Assembly (NCBI GenBank): GCA_045580775.1
Contig: JAZNOK010000051.1
Location: forward strand, 1 to 31,373
DNA length: 31,373 nt
Direction of reading: 5' to 3'
Source of the DNA: JAZMZS01 sp045580775
Lineage (GTDB): Bacteria > Bacillota > Clostridia > Oscillospirales > CAG-272
Below the pieces are notes generated by a model. The model was given only the letters and a program-made list of their open reading frames with translations, was not told where the DNA came from and did not search any database. The position numbers were made by a program, and so were the translations under genes. Positions 22,620 through 31,308 of the stretch are shown one piece after another (within the stretch, counting starts at the first letter, position 1; each line of letters begins with the position of its first letter).

Positions 22620-23645
22620 ATGAATTATGAAATAAAACACAAAAAAGGTGAAGAGCAGATCCTCCTGCCAAAAGATCGGGTGCTTGAGCTTTTGCCGGAG
22701 TTTTCGGAGGCAGAGCTGAAGGTGCTTATTGCACTCACAGCAGAGTCAGACCCGGAGAAGGCAAGAGAGCTGTGCTCACTTGACAGCGGTGAGTTTTCAG
22801 AGGCACTGTCCTTTCTCAGAGGGGCGAAGCTGATCGGCAGACAAAGTACAAAAAAGAGACTCTGCACCGATGAGCAACAAAGCAAAACCGAGCAGAAAGC
22901 TTCTGAGCCTGTCAGAACGGAGATTCCGATTGATACAGACGGCATACCCGAATACAAAAGCAGTGATGTTGTGCGGGTGTGCGGGCAGGATCCGCTGTTT
23001 CGGTCTATTCTTGACGAGGCACAGCAGACCTACGGCAAGGTCTTTAACAATGTTGAACACAATTACATAATAGCGATGCGTGAGCATCTGGCACTTGACG
23101 GTGAGTATATACTTATGCTTCTTGAATATTTCAAGAGAGAGGGAAAGCCTCTGTGCTATGCTGTCCGCGTGGCGGACACCTTGGTAAAAAGGGGAATATG
23201 CGATCCGGAGGCTCTCGAGCAGTATCTCAAGCACCGTGACGCATTCAAGGGGAGTGAAGGCAGATACCGAGAGCTTTTCGGTATCGGGACCAGGGCCCTT
23301 ACAGCTCACGAGGAGAGGTATTTTACCTCATGGTCGGAGCAGATGCAGATGCCATTTGAGCTTGTGACGGTTGCCTTTGAGAGGACGGTAGAGAAGAAGG
23401 GAACCCCGCAAAAAAGCTATATCAACGGAATACTCAAGTCCTGGCACTCGCAGGGGATAAGGAGCGAGGAGCAGCTATATGAGTATGAGAGCAAGCAAAG
23501 AGACAAAAAGGCATCTCTTTCCGCCTCCGGTAAAAAGTCAGAAGGAGCTTTCTCGGGCAAGACCGGAGAGAGCACATTTGACATAGACGATTTCTTTGCC
23601 GCGGCACTCGAGAGAACCTACTCTCAGGACGGCAAAAAGGAGTAG
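22620..23645 (+). CDS. DnaD-domain replication protein
   Basis: A 341-residue protein with an N-terminal winged-helix-like region (~1-85), a polar linker and two DnaD_2 repeats: ~123-204 (DPLFRSILDEAQQTYGKVF... ending LEQYLK) and ~227-280 (LTAHEERYFTSWSEQM... ending ILKSWHSQGI). In Bacillus, DnaD and DnaB act at oriC and in replication restart, recruiting the helicase loader DnaI. The next gene is the loader, so the two very probably act together. Start is ATG at 22620, 4 bp after the rex stop; the overlapping upstream ATG is less likely. The tail is Ser/Lys-rich, then acidic. Confidence 0.88.
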   Translation: MNYEIKHKKGEEQILLPKDRVLELLPEFSEAELKVLIALTAESDPEKARELCSLDSGEFSEALSFLRGAKLIGRQSTKKRLCTDEQQSKTEQKASEPVRTEIPIDTDGIPEYKSSDVVRVCGQDPLFRSILDEAQQTYGKVFNNVEHNYIIAMREHLALDGEYILMLLEYFKREGKPLCYAVRVADTLVKRGICDPEALEQYLKHRDAFKGSEGRYRELFGIGTRALTAHEERYFTSWSEQMQMPFELVTVAFERTVEKKGTPQKSYINGILKSWHSQGIRSEEQLYEYESKQRDKKASLSASGKKSEGAFSGKTGESTFDIDDFFAAALERTYSQDGKKE

Positions 23646-23648
23646 CTT

Positions 23649-24617
23649 ATGGCTTACAACAGAGAAAATTACATAAGACTCAAAAACGAATATGAAAAAA
23701 AGAATCTGGCAGCTAAGAATGCGGCAGAGGCACGCAATCTTGCCGTCGGTCTTGCCCATCCCGATATAGCCGAGATAGACCGTGAGCTGTCGCTGACGGG
23801 AGTGAAACTGCTAAAGGCAGCAGGTACAGAGGGCGGTTGTTGTGACTTTGACGGTGTTAGAGCAGAGATCTCGGCACTCAGAGAAAAAAAGACGCGGTTG
23901 CTTTTAGAATACGGCTACAGTGCGGACTATTGCGATGTCAGGTATGAATGCCCGGAGTGCTCGGACACGGGGTATGTAGGCTCGGGCATGTGCAGATGCT
24001 TCAAGCGTGCACTGATTCTGGCAGGATATGAGAGCTCCGGTATAGGTGCTCTGATACAGAGACAGAGCTTTGACAATTTCAGCTTTGACTACTACAGAGA
24101 GGATGAAAACACCCTCAGACAGATGAAAAAGAACTATGATACCGTGTATGCATACGCCGAGAGCTTTGACACTGACAGAGCGAGAAACATGCTGTTGGTC
24201 GGAGGCACGGGTGTTGGAAAGACACACCTTTCCACAGCATTGGCAAAGGTAGTCATCGACCGTGGTTTTGATGTTCTGTACGAAAGTGCCCCGAATATCT
24301 TCTTTGAGTTTGAACAGCAGAGATTTGCACGTGAGAACGAGAACAGAACGACCGACAGATACTATGATGCACAGCTTCTGATAATAGATGATCTGGGTAC
24401 GGAGAGCATTACACAGTATTCGGTGGCATGCCTGTACAACTTATTAAACACCAGACTCAACAGAGGTATGAGTACGGTGATAAATACAAATCTTATGCCT
24501 GAGGCACTTTACAAGAAATATACCGACAGAATTGCGAGCAGACTGCTGGGTGAATATATGATAGTGCATTTTATAGGAACCGATATAAGAATGCAAAAGC
24601 TGAAGGGCGGTCTGTGA
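23649..24617 (+). CDS. DnaC/DnaI-type replicative helicase loader ATPase
   Basis: A 322-residue AAA+ ATPase. The N-terminal ~90 residues are helical and charged; Cys101, Cys104, Cys115 and Cys117 (CPEC...CRC) form a zinc-ribbon-like site as in DnaI. Then come Walker A GGTGVGKT (185-192) and Walker B LLIIDD (243-248). It loads the replicative helicase DnaB/DnaC onto DNA. It begins 4 bp after the DnaD-like gene and is surely co-transcribed with it. Length and domain order match the DnaI family. Confidence 0.92.
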   Translation: MAYNRENYIRLKNEYEKKNLAAKNAAEARNLAVGLAHPDIAEIDRELSLTGVKLLKAAGTEGGCCDFDGVRAEISALREKKTRLLLEYGYSADYCDVRYECPECSDTGYVGSGMCRCFKRALILAGYESSGIGALIQRQSFDNFSFDYYREDENTLRQMKKNYDTVYAYAESFDTDRARNMLLVGGTGVGKTHLSTALAKVVIDRGFDVLYESAPNIFFEFEQQRFARENENRTTDRYYDAQLLIIDDLGTESITQYSVACLYNLLNTRLNRGMSTVINTNLMPEALYKKYTDRIASRLLGEYMIVHFIGTDIRMQKLKGGL

Positions 24618-24651
24618 GAGGACGTCATTATATCAAGGACGGTATAGGGAA

Positions 24652-26256
24652 ATGAGGAGAATATTTGCGTTCATAATGACATTGTCGGTGCTGTGTATGC
24701 CCGCTTTGAGCGTTATGATGCACGCAGAAGGGCAGACAGGTGCAGATACCGAAGGATCCCTCGGTATATCTGATACAGCACCCACACAGGCACAGGATAT
24801 CAGCCGCTCGGTCAAGTGCACCGGCCGCGGCTTTGACAAAAACTGGCCAATGTGGGACGGAGAAGAAAGATATTACTCTGAGTCTGTTGAGGGTTCGGCT
24901 ACGGTGGAGCTTACCTCGGCAGAACCTATAGGCGGTATATATATACTCTTTGACATAGAGCCGGGCAGTTGGAATATATCCGATGCGGACGGCAGGAGCA
25001 TGAGTGTCAGCATGCCGTATATTCATCAGTATGTGGATACAACAGAGACTTTCGGACAGGAATGCCGTTCGGTGACTCTCGGCTTTGGCGAGGCGGGAGT
25101 GCGTATAGCGGAGATATATGTGCTGGGGCCAGGAGAGCGTCCGTCATGGGTGCAGAGCTGGGAGCCTACTCCCGAGTATACGGACATACTTCTCGTATCT
25201 ACTCATTCGGATGACGAGCATTTGTTTTTTGCAGGGATACTGCCGTACTTCACAGCGAAGGGCAGAATAGTCACTGTTGCATACATGACAGAGCATTACA
25301 GCACTCACGAACGCCGCCACGAAAGGCTCAACGGTCTGTGGACGGCGGGTGTGCGTACCTATCCGATAGTGGGGGGCTTTACCGACAGGTATTCTACTAC
25401 TATTGACTGGGCAGAAAGCAATCTGACAGGTGACGGACACACACAGCAGGAGCTGGAGGCGTTTTGCGTGGAGCTGTTACGGCGTACTAGACCCAAGGTC
25501 ATGTTCACGCATGATTTTGAAGGGGAATACGGACACGGACAGCACATGCTGCTCGCTCAGACGCTGTCGCGTGCACTTGAGCTTTCGGGTAATGCCGAAA
25601 ATTACCCCGAGAGTGCACAGAAATACGGTGCTTACGATGTGCCGAAGGCGTATTTTCATCTTTGGGCGGAGAATGCGATCCTCTTTGACTTTTTTGATAC
25701 TCCTATGGAGGAGCTTGGAGGGGTCAGCCCTTTTGAGAGGTCGCGGGATGCATTTAAGTGCCATATATCGCAGCTGGATACGGTATTTTATGATTGGGTA
25801 TTCGGCTCATCTAAAGACCCTGTGCGTTGTGCGGCAGATATAGAAGAACATTCACCGCTTCGGTTTGGACTTTACCGCTCGACTGTGGGAGAGGACAGCG
25901 GTTCGGGAGATGTGTTTGAAAATTTGAGAGCATACTCAGACCCTGAGCCCGAGCCTGAGCCTGATACGGATTCGGATACGGACGCGGCGGCAGATACGTC
26001 AGCCGATACTGCAGGACATACAGAGCAGATTACTGCCGGCATGTCCGATCAGAGTGATGACGTGACTGTAGCAGCAGATGTCATCATAGATACAGATACG
26101 GATAACGGAGCCGATACTGACAGCTCTGAAGAAAACAATTCGGCAGCTACAGTATCCGTGATAGGGATCTGTGTGTGTGCTGTGTGCGTGGCGGCTTTTG
26201 CCATAAAGAATAAAAAAGCACAAAACAAACAAGATCCCCCCGAGAACGGAATATAA
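24652..26256 (+). CDS. Secreted, membrane-anchored PIG-L family deacetylase
   Basis: A 534-residue exported protein. Signal peptide (~1-25), a beta-rich N-terminal domain (~50-165), a PIG-L/LmbE domain (~175-390) with zinc motif THSDDEHL (184-191; family consensus AHPDDE) and HDFEGEYGHGQH (287-298), then a Asp/Thr/Glu-rich linker (~428-498), a transmembrane helix (~500-517) and a Lys-rich tail. PIG-L enzymes remove acetyl groups from GlcNAc-type sugars, so this probably deacetylates a surface or environmental glycan. The second motif is longer than the usual HxxH. It starts 34 bp after the helicase loader and may be read from that operon. Confidence 0.87.
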   Translation: MRRIFAFIMTLSVLCMPALSVMMHAEGQTGADTEGSLGISDTAPTQAQDISRSVKCTGRGFDKNWPMWDGEERYYSESVEGSATVELTSAEPIGGIYILFDIEPGSWNISDADGRSMSVSMPYIHQYVDTTETFGQECRSVTLGFGEAGVRIAEIYVLGPGERPSWVQSWEPTPEYTDILLVSTHSDDEHLFFAGILPYFTAKGRIVTVAYMTEHYSTHERRHERLNGLWTAGVRTYPIVGGFTDRYSTTIDWAESNLTGDGHTQQELEAFCVELLRRTRPKVMFTHDFEGEYGHGQHMLLAQTLSRALELSGNAENYPESAQKYGAYDVPKAYFHLWAENAILFDFFDTPMEELGGVSPFERSRDAFKCHISQLDTVFYDWVFGSSKDPVRCAADIEEHSPLRFGLYRSTVGEDSGSGDVFENLRAYSDPEPEPEPDTDSDTDAAADTSADTAGHTEQITAGMSDQSDDVTVAADVIIDTDTDNGADTDSSEENNSAATVSVIGICVCAVCVAAFAIKNKKAQNKQDPPENGI

Positions 26257-26261
26257 CGTAA

Positions 26262-26299
26262 GACAGCCGACTGTGAGTGCATGCTCGCAGTCGGCTGTC
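26262..26299 (+). terminator. Terminator-like hairpin after the PIG-L gene
   Basis: A 12-bp perfect stem (26262-26273 with 26288-26299), starting 6 bp after the stop codon, with further pairing inside. The following bases (cgtattta) are only weakly T-rich. Confidence 0.6.
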
Positions 26300-26442
26300 C
26301 GTATTTATCAAAGATACAGGGAAAAATTAGCGATATTGAGACAAAAAGTTAACACTGAGTTAATTATTTGTTTGTATCATCATTGTTAATAATACATATG
26401 ACCTTACAGCCGGTATGTGCTGTGCAATGCGGAGATATGGAT

Positions 26443-27294
26443 ATGAAAGCAAAAAAAGAAAAGAAGCTTGGCTATTTTGCATCCCTCACCCAACAGATAA
26501 AGAGGGACAAGAAGGCGTTTTTTGTGTATGCGGTGCTGAGAATACTTGTTATAGCGGTGCTTGTACGCAGTATCTTCCTTTCACAATGGGAGAGTGTGTT
26601 TACCTGCTCTTTGACGCTTATACTGCTCTTTATTCCCTCGATCCTTGAAAAAAGCCTCAAGATAGATGTGCCGACATCACTTGAGATAATCACGTATATA
26701 TTTGTGTTTTGTGCGGAGATACTCGGCGAGATAGAGTGCTATTATATGAAGTATCCGCTGTGGGATACCATGCTTCATACGGTAAACGGCTTTATGTTTG
26801 CGGCGTTTGGCTTTGCTCTGGTAGATATATTCAACCGCCACGGCCGTTTCACGTTTAAGCTGTCAAGTGTGTTTTGTGCTTTGGTGGCGTTTTGCTTTTC
26901 GATGACTGTAGGGGTGCTGTGGGAGTTTTTTGAGTACGGAGCAGATATCTTGTTTTCTTTGGATATGCAAAAGGACACCTACATCAGCTGCATTAATACC
27001 GTGATACTTGACCCGGAGGGAGCAAACAACGTCATTGGGCTGCGTGATATAATATCCACCGATGTCAATACAGCGGCAGGTACTGTCAGCTTTGACGGGT
27101 ATATAGATGTGGGACTTCGCGATACGATGAAGGACCTGTTTGTAAACTTTGTCGGGGCTGTGGTATTCAGCTTTATCGGGTATGTGTATGTAAAACAGCA
27201 GGGAAAGGGACGCATAGCAGGCTCGTTTATTCCTGTTGTGGAGGATGAAGTCCCGTCGGAGACAGAGGACAGCTCCGAGAGTGAAAAACCGTAG
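26443..27294 (+). CDS. Polytopic membrane protein, DUF2238/YjdF-like
   Basis: About 283 residues with five or six hydrophobic segments. Conserved-looking features are DTMLHTVNGFMFAAFGFALVD, GVLWEFFEYGADIL and, near the C-terminus, GLRDTMKDLFVNFVGAVVF, a pattern like DUF2238/YjdF membrane proteins, whose function is unknown. The C-terminal ~25 residues are acidic. I chose ATG at 26443 because GGAG lies 8 bases upstream; ATG at 26437 is too close to that site, and the frame to 26368 has none. It is flanked by a hairpin before and a promoter for the next gene after, so probably monocistronic. Confidence 0.65.
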   Translation: MKAKKEKKLGYFASLTQQIKRDKKAFFVYAVLRILVIAVLVRSIFLSQWESVFTCSLTLILLFIPSILEKSLKIDVPTSLEIITYIFVFCAEILGEIECYYMKYPLWDTMLHTVNGFMFAAFGFALVDIFNRHGRFTFKLSSVFCALVAFCFSMTVGVLWEFFEYGADILFSLDMQKDTYISCINTVILDPEGANNVIGLRDIISTDVNTAAGTVSFDGYIDVGLRDTMKDLFVNFVGAVVFSFIGYVYVKQQGKGRIAGSFIPVVEDEVPSETEDSSESEKP

Positions 27295-27313
27295 CATTTT
27301 GTCCGTTTTTCGG

Positions 27314-27342
27314 TTGACTTGTGTTGGCTTTTACAGTACAAT
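27314..27342 (+). promoter_or_regulatory. Promoter for the M23-dockerin gene
   Basis: TTGACT (27314-27319) and TACAAT (27337-27342) are separated by 17 bp, about 30 bp before the start codon. Confidence 0.7.
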
Positions 27343-27374
27343 AAAGATAAAGAAAAAGAAAAACGGAGCTTCAA

Positions 27375-29102
27375 ATGAGAAAAAATACCGTCATTAGGAT
27401 AGTGCCGCTTTTCCTTGCGGCACTTTTTTGCTTGCCTGTGCTTACAGGCTCTGCCGAGGAGCTTTCGGTGAGTCGGGATGTTTTTGATACATACGGAATA
27501 GAGCCGATACTGCCGCTTGAGGGGGAGATCGACATTGCCAGTATAGACTACTATTACGAGGAGCAAAACGATGCCCTGCCGGGACTTCACGGCGGTGTTG
27601 ATATGATATGTGCGGCAAACACCCCTGTCATGGCGGTGTACGGCGGTGAGGTGTGTTTAGCCGAGTGGTCTGACAGCTACGGAAATACCATTGTGCTCAG
27701 GCATACCTCGAGTGCGGGCGGTGTGTTTTATTCGAGATACGCACATCTTGCTTCCTATCCTGTCACAGAGGGGGATCAGGTCGGACAGGGAGATGTGATC
27801 GGATATGCAGGCAGTACAGGGCAGTCTTATGTCAATCACCTGCACCTGGAGATATATACAAGCGACTTCCCTGACAAATATGAGCGATCCTATACGACAA
27901 AGTATCTGCTCAGCCTTGGAGTGACGGAGCTTTCGCGAATGAGCTTTTATTATCATCCCGTGTCAGGAGAATACAACTCACAGCCAAGAGTAAATACCCT
28001 TGGCAGTGGCGGATCTTGCAGATCGAGATGCGGTCTTTATGTCGAGCATGATCACATATCTAACTATGCAGAGTATATCAAGGCGTTTTACAGCAGATCC
28101 GCATACAGCTGGGATTGTCGATATTACTATAATTATTCTGCTGAGGCATCGCTTTTTTCGGATGCGGCATTGCGGGAATATGTGTATGACAACTTTGATC
28201 TTGACCGTGACGGGCATCTTTCCTACTTTGAGGCAATGAGCGTAACGACCCTCGATCTCCGAGGTCTGGGGGTGAGAGCTCTTGACGGTATAGACATCTT
28301 TGAAAATCTTACAACCGTACTTACCTCGGATGAAGATGCAGATGAAGATACAGGCACGGATGCTGATCCTTCATACCGGCTGAACATTACATACAAGTTA
28401 GCACATGAGTACACAAATTCCGCAGGGTATCTCGGACTGTGGAAGCATGTGGATACGGTTGGAGGACTGAACATGCGTCAGGGACCGTCCACTTCATATA
28501 GCAGAGTCGGCTCGATTCCGCCTTTGGCGACATTCCGCGTGACCGATACTTCATGGTGCGGTACCTATATGTGGGGAAAGACGGTATACAATGGGGTCGA
28601 GGGCTGGTGCGTTATTGCAAACTCCTGGACATCTCAGCTTACAAGCGGCCGTGGAGAGTATACTATAGACTCTGACGGGTATCTTATTTATACAGAGAGC
28701 GGCGAGAGGGTCGTGACAGAGCTTAATTGTGATTCTGTGGGAGCAGAGCTCTTTGACGGAGCTCAGATCGACTTTATTACAGAAGGATATGAGTTCGGAG
28801 GTTGGAGTCCGGACGGTTATCATGTAATATATGGGAACACAGCTCTCTTTGAGTATTTTTCCGGGACAGGAGAAGAAGACGTGAATGCGACGGTGGAGTT
28901 TTATCCTGCATCGGGAGGGGATGCGGGCGATGTTGACGGTGACGGAAATATAGATGAGCAGGACATCCACAGTCTCGTGAGATATATCTCAGGATATCGA
29001 GACTCAGGACTGTCAGCGGACCTGTTTGATGCAAACAGCGACGGAAAGGTAAACAACCGCGATCTCATTATGATAAGAGAACAACTAAAAGCCCGTCAGT
29101 AA
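27375..29102 (+). CDS. Secreted M23 peptidase with EF-hand, SH3 and type I dockerin
   Basis: A 575-residue exported protein. Signal peptide (1-~27), LytM/M23 domain (~40-160) with the zinc residues His72 and Asp76 (HGGVD), His123 and the HLH motif at 135-137, so catalytically intact. Then come an EF-hand-like loop DLDRDGHLSYFE (275-286), a short leucine-rich piece (VTTLDLRGLGVRAL), an SH3b-like domain (~357-420, GGLNMRQGPSTSYSRVGSIP), and a C-terminal type I dockerin (~518-573) with two calcium loops (DVDGDGNIDEQD and DANSDGKVNNRD). It probably cleaves peptidoglycan cross-links and docks to a cohesin-bearing scaffold. No cohesin gene lies in the window. Confidence 0.92.
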   Translation: MRKNTVIRIVPLFLAALFCLPVLTGSAEELSVSRDVFDTYGIEPILPLEGEIDIASIDYYYEEQNDALPGLHGGVDMICAANTPVMAVYGGEVCLAEWSDSYGNTIVLRHTSSAGGVFYSRYAHLASYPVTEGDQVGQGDVIGYAGSTGQSYVNHLHLEIYTSDFPDKYERSYTTKYLLSLGVTELSRMSFYYHPVSGEYNSQPRVNTLGSGGSCRSRCGLYVEHDHISNYAEYIKAFYSRSAYSWDCRYYYNYSAEASLFSDAALREYVYDNFDLDRDGHLSYFEAMSVTTLDLRGLGVRALDGIDIFENLTTVLTSDEDADEDTGTDADPSYRLNITYKLAHEYTNSAGYLGLWKHVDTVGGLNMRQGPSTSYSRVGSIPPLATFRVTDTSWCGTYMWGKTVYNGVEGWCVIANSWTSQLTSGRGEYTIDSDGYLIYTESGERVVTELNCDSVGAELFDGAQIDFITEGYEFGGWSPDGYHVIYGNTALFEYFSGTGEEDVNATVEFYPASGGDAGDVDGDGNIDEQDIHSLVRYISGYRDSGLSADLFDANSDGKVNNRDLIMIREQLKARQ

Positions 29103-29110
29103 AGAATAAT

Positions 29111-29163
29111 AAAAAAAGCTCAAACAAAGCAGTATTAACACCGCCTTGATTTGAGCTTTTTTG
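29111..29163. terminator. Bidirectional terminator between M23 gene and ddh
   Basis: Arms aaaaaagctcaaa and tttgagctttttt enclose a 25-base loop. The A-run and T-run serve both the plus-strand M23 gene and the convergent minus-strand ddh. Confidence 0.8.
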
Positions 29164-29195
29164 CTCTTTGTTGAATTATTTTGAGAATTGAGTTA

Positions 29196-30182
29196 TCAGA
29201 GAAGAGAAGCTCTGAGCTGCTCGGGACTCTTGTTGATCAGCAGGGCAGGAGCGATATCGAATACCGTCCTTGCACCCGATTCTCCCGCCTGAGAGAGTCT
29301 GTATGCCGCTCTTGCATAAGCTATGATAACGCTCGCGGTAAACTCAGGATTGGAGTCAAGCTTGAGTGAGTATTCGATGAGCTGGTTGTGCTCGCCCGAG
29401 AGTCCTGTCTTTCCGCTTCTGAGAACAAAGCCCCCATGAGGAATGCCGCTGTGCTTTTCTCGAAGCTCCTCGAGTGAGATGAAGTGAACGGTAGTATCGT
29501 AATCGGCAAAGTAGTTTGGCATAGTGACGATCTCATGCTCGATACGTTCCGTATCTGCTCCGGGTTCTGCTACGACAAAGCACTCGCGTGTATGCTTTTC
29601 TCTTGTGGAGAGTACTGGAGCCGAGCCGCTTCTTGCCGCGTTTAGAGCACTCTCGACAGGAATTGTATACTGTCTTGCGTCCACGACACCCTCGATGCGT
29701 CTGATAGCATCCGAGTGTCCCTGGCTGACACCCTTCCCCCAGAAGGTATAGTCAGCACCCTCGGGAAGGACAGCATTTCCGAGCATACGCAGAAGAGAGA
29801 ACATACCGGGATCCCAGCCTACAGAAATAATACCAATGTTCTTTCCCTCGCGAGCCTGAGCATCTACATTTGCAAAGTGCTCGGGAATGCGTGCGTGCGT
29901 GTCAAAGCTGTCAACAATGTTGAACATGCGTGCATACTTTGGCGATTGCACGGGAAGGTCTGTGGCAGATCCGCCGCACAGTATCATTACATCTATCTTG
30001 CCGCGATAACTCTCAATATCGTCCACGTGTGCCACACGAACACCCTCTGATGCGATTTTGACCGTTTCGGGAGCACGCCTGGTAAAGATCGCAACGAGCT
30101 CCATGTCGCTGTTTTGGCGAATGGCACTTTCAATACCGCGTCCGAGATTGCCGTAGCCGATGATTCCTATCTTTATACTCAT
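29196..30182 (-). CDS. ddh: meso-Diaminopimelate dehydrogenase
   Basis: A 328-residue NADPH-dependent enzyme that makes meso-2,6-diaminopimelate in one step from tetrahydrodipicolinate, for lysine and peptidoglycan. The N-terminal Rossmann motif GIIGYGNLG (6-14), SVGWDPGMFSLLRML (~121), FWGKGVSQGHSDAIRRIEGV (~147), EPGADTERIEHEI (~204) and the closing Rossmann helix (TASVIIAYARAAYRL) are typical of Ddh. ATG at 30182 has GGAGG eight bases upstream; the longer frame to 30263 runs through the promoter and is rejected. It is a single-gene unit. Confidence 0.95.
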   Translation of the reverse strand: MSIKIGIIGYGNLGRGIESAIRQNSDMELVAIFTRRAPETVKIASEGVRVAHVDDIESYRGKIDVMILCGGSATDLPVQSPKYARMFNIVDSFDTHARIPEHFANVDAQAREGKNIGIISVGWDPGMFSLLRMLGNAVLPEGADYTFWGKGVSQGHSDAIRRIEGVVDARQYTIPVESALNAARSGSAPVLSTREKHTRECFVVAEPGADTERIEHEIVTMPNYFADYDTTVHFISLEELREKHSGIPHGGFVLRSGKTGLSGEHNQLIEYSLKLDSNPEFTASVIIAYARAAYRLSQAGESGARTVFDIAPALLINKSPEQLRASLL

Positions 30183-30228
30183 ACAATGATCCTCCGATAA
30201 GGTGAAAAAATCTTTAAAAACAATGGTT

Positions 30229-30257
30229 ATTATACACTCGTTGAGTCTAAACTGCAA
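30229..30257 (-). promoter_or_regulatory. Promoter for ddh
   Basis: On the minus strand, TTGCAG (30252-30257) and TATAAT (30229-30234) lie 17 bp apart, about 45 bp before the start codon. Confidence 0.7.
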
Positions 30258-30394
30258 TATCAAATCAAAAAATAATTGCCTCTGATATAAAAAACTTTGC
30301 GTGAGACGGATGCTTTAAATGAATTATTGCTCCGTTACACTGATACCAAAACACTCCCGATGTTCCTAAAAGTTAACTTTTCTGTAATAACCAC

Positions 30395-30423
30395 TTGAAA
30401 AATCGCCGGAATATGTTATTATA
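30395..30423 (+). promoter_or_regulatory. Likely promoter for the SDR gene
   Basis: TTGAAA (30395-30400) precedes an ATTATA/TATTAT -10-like sequence (around 30417-30423) at 16-17 bp. The leader to the ATG at 30505 is ~75 nt and contains cggaggt before the start. Confidence 0.45.
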
Positions 30424-30504
30424 GAATGTGTAGTCGGCATGGGTTTTGCCCGGCGATGAAAAAGAACAGTCAACGATAAAAAATATAAAAATCGGAGGTA
30501 AGAA

Positions 30505-31308
30505 ATGGGATTTTTTCAGGGAAAGACAGTAATAATCACAGGCGGAGGAAAGGCAGCTCCCCTCAAGGACGGCTCAGCGGGCTCTATCGGCTACGGAATA
30601 GCAATTGCATTTGCCAAAGAAGGAGCAAATCTGGTCCTTACGGGCAGAAATGAGCAGAAGCTCATAGATGCAAAGGAGGAGCTTGAGGCAAAGTACGGAG
30701 TGAAGGTCCTTGCAATTACTGCTGATATAAACGCAGGCGACGACAATGATGCGACTGTTCAGAGAGTCGTAGATACTACGATAGCTGAGCTCGGAAGAAT
30801 AGACGTGCTTATTAACAACGCACAGGCATCCGCATCAGGCGTTACACTTGAAAAACACACAACAGAGCAGTTTGATCTTGCTCTTTACTCGGGTCTTTAC
30901 TCTACCTTCCATTATATGAAGGCGTGCTACCCTTATCTCAAAGAGACAAAAGGCTCGGTGATCAACTTTGCATCCGGAGCAGGGCTGTTCGGAAACTTCG
31001 GTCAGTGCTCCTATGCCGCTGCCAAGGAGGGTATCCGCGGACTTACCAGAGTTGCGGCGACCGAATGGGGCAAGGACGGTATCAATGTCAACATCATCTG
31101 CCCGCTTGCATGGACAAGCCAGCTTGAGATGTGGGCAGAGTACAACCCCGATGCCTTCAAGGCAAACGTCCACATGCCTCCTATGGGTCACTTCGGCAAT
31201 TCCGAGGCAGAGATCGGCAGAGTGTGCGTGCAGATAGCAGGCCCTGACTTCAAGTACATGTCAGGTGAGACTATCACTCTTGAGGGAGGACTCGGTCAGA
31301 GACCTTAA
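30505..31308 (+). CDS. Short-chain dehydrogenase/reductase
   Basis: A 267-residue NAD(P)-dependent oxidoreductase of the classical SDR type. The catalytic set is complete: Asn in NNA (104-106), Ser157 (FASGAG), Tyr170 and Lys174 (YAAAK). The dinucleotide loop starts TGGG (12-15), but the usual short gap before the next Gly is widened to about a dozen residues (through SIGYGIA at 27-33), recalling FabI-type enzymes. Substrate is not predictable. CGGAGGT lies 7 bases before the ATG. Downstream to the window end (31309-31373) I see no further gene. Confidence 0.88.
   Translation: MGFFQGKTVIITGGGKAAPLKDGSAGSIGYGIAIAFAKEGANLVLTGRNEQKLIDAKEELEAKYGVKVLAITADINAGDDNDATVQRVVDTTIAELGRIDVLINNAQASASGVTLEKHTTEQFDLALYSGLYSTFHYMKACYPYLKETKGSVINFASGAGLFGNFGQCSYAAAKEGIRGLTRVAATEWGKDGINVNIICPLAWTSQLEMWAEYNPDAFKANVHMPPMGHFGNSEAEIGRVCVQIAGPDFKYMSGETITLEGGLGQRP

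Noticed and set aside
26341..26400. Rex-binding site before the membrane-protein gene
   Set aside because: Half-site-like TTGTTAAT and GTTAAC occur in the AT-rich stretch, but not in the required inverted spacing.
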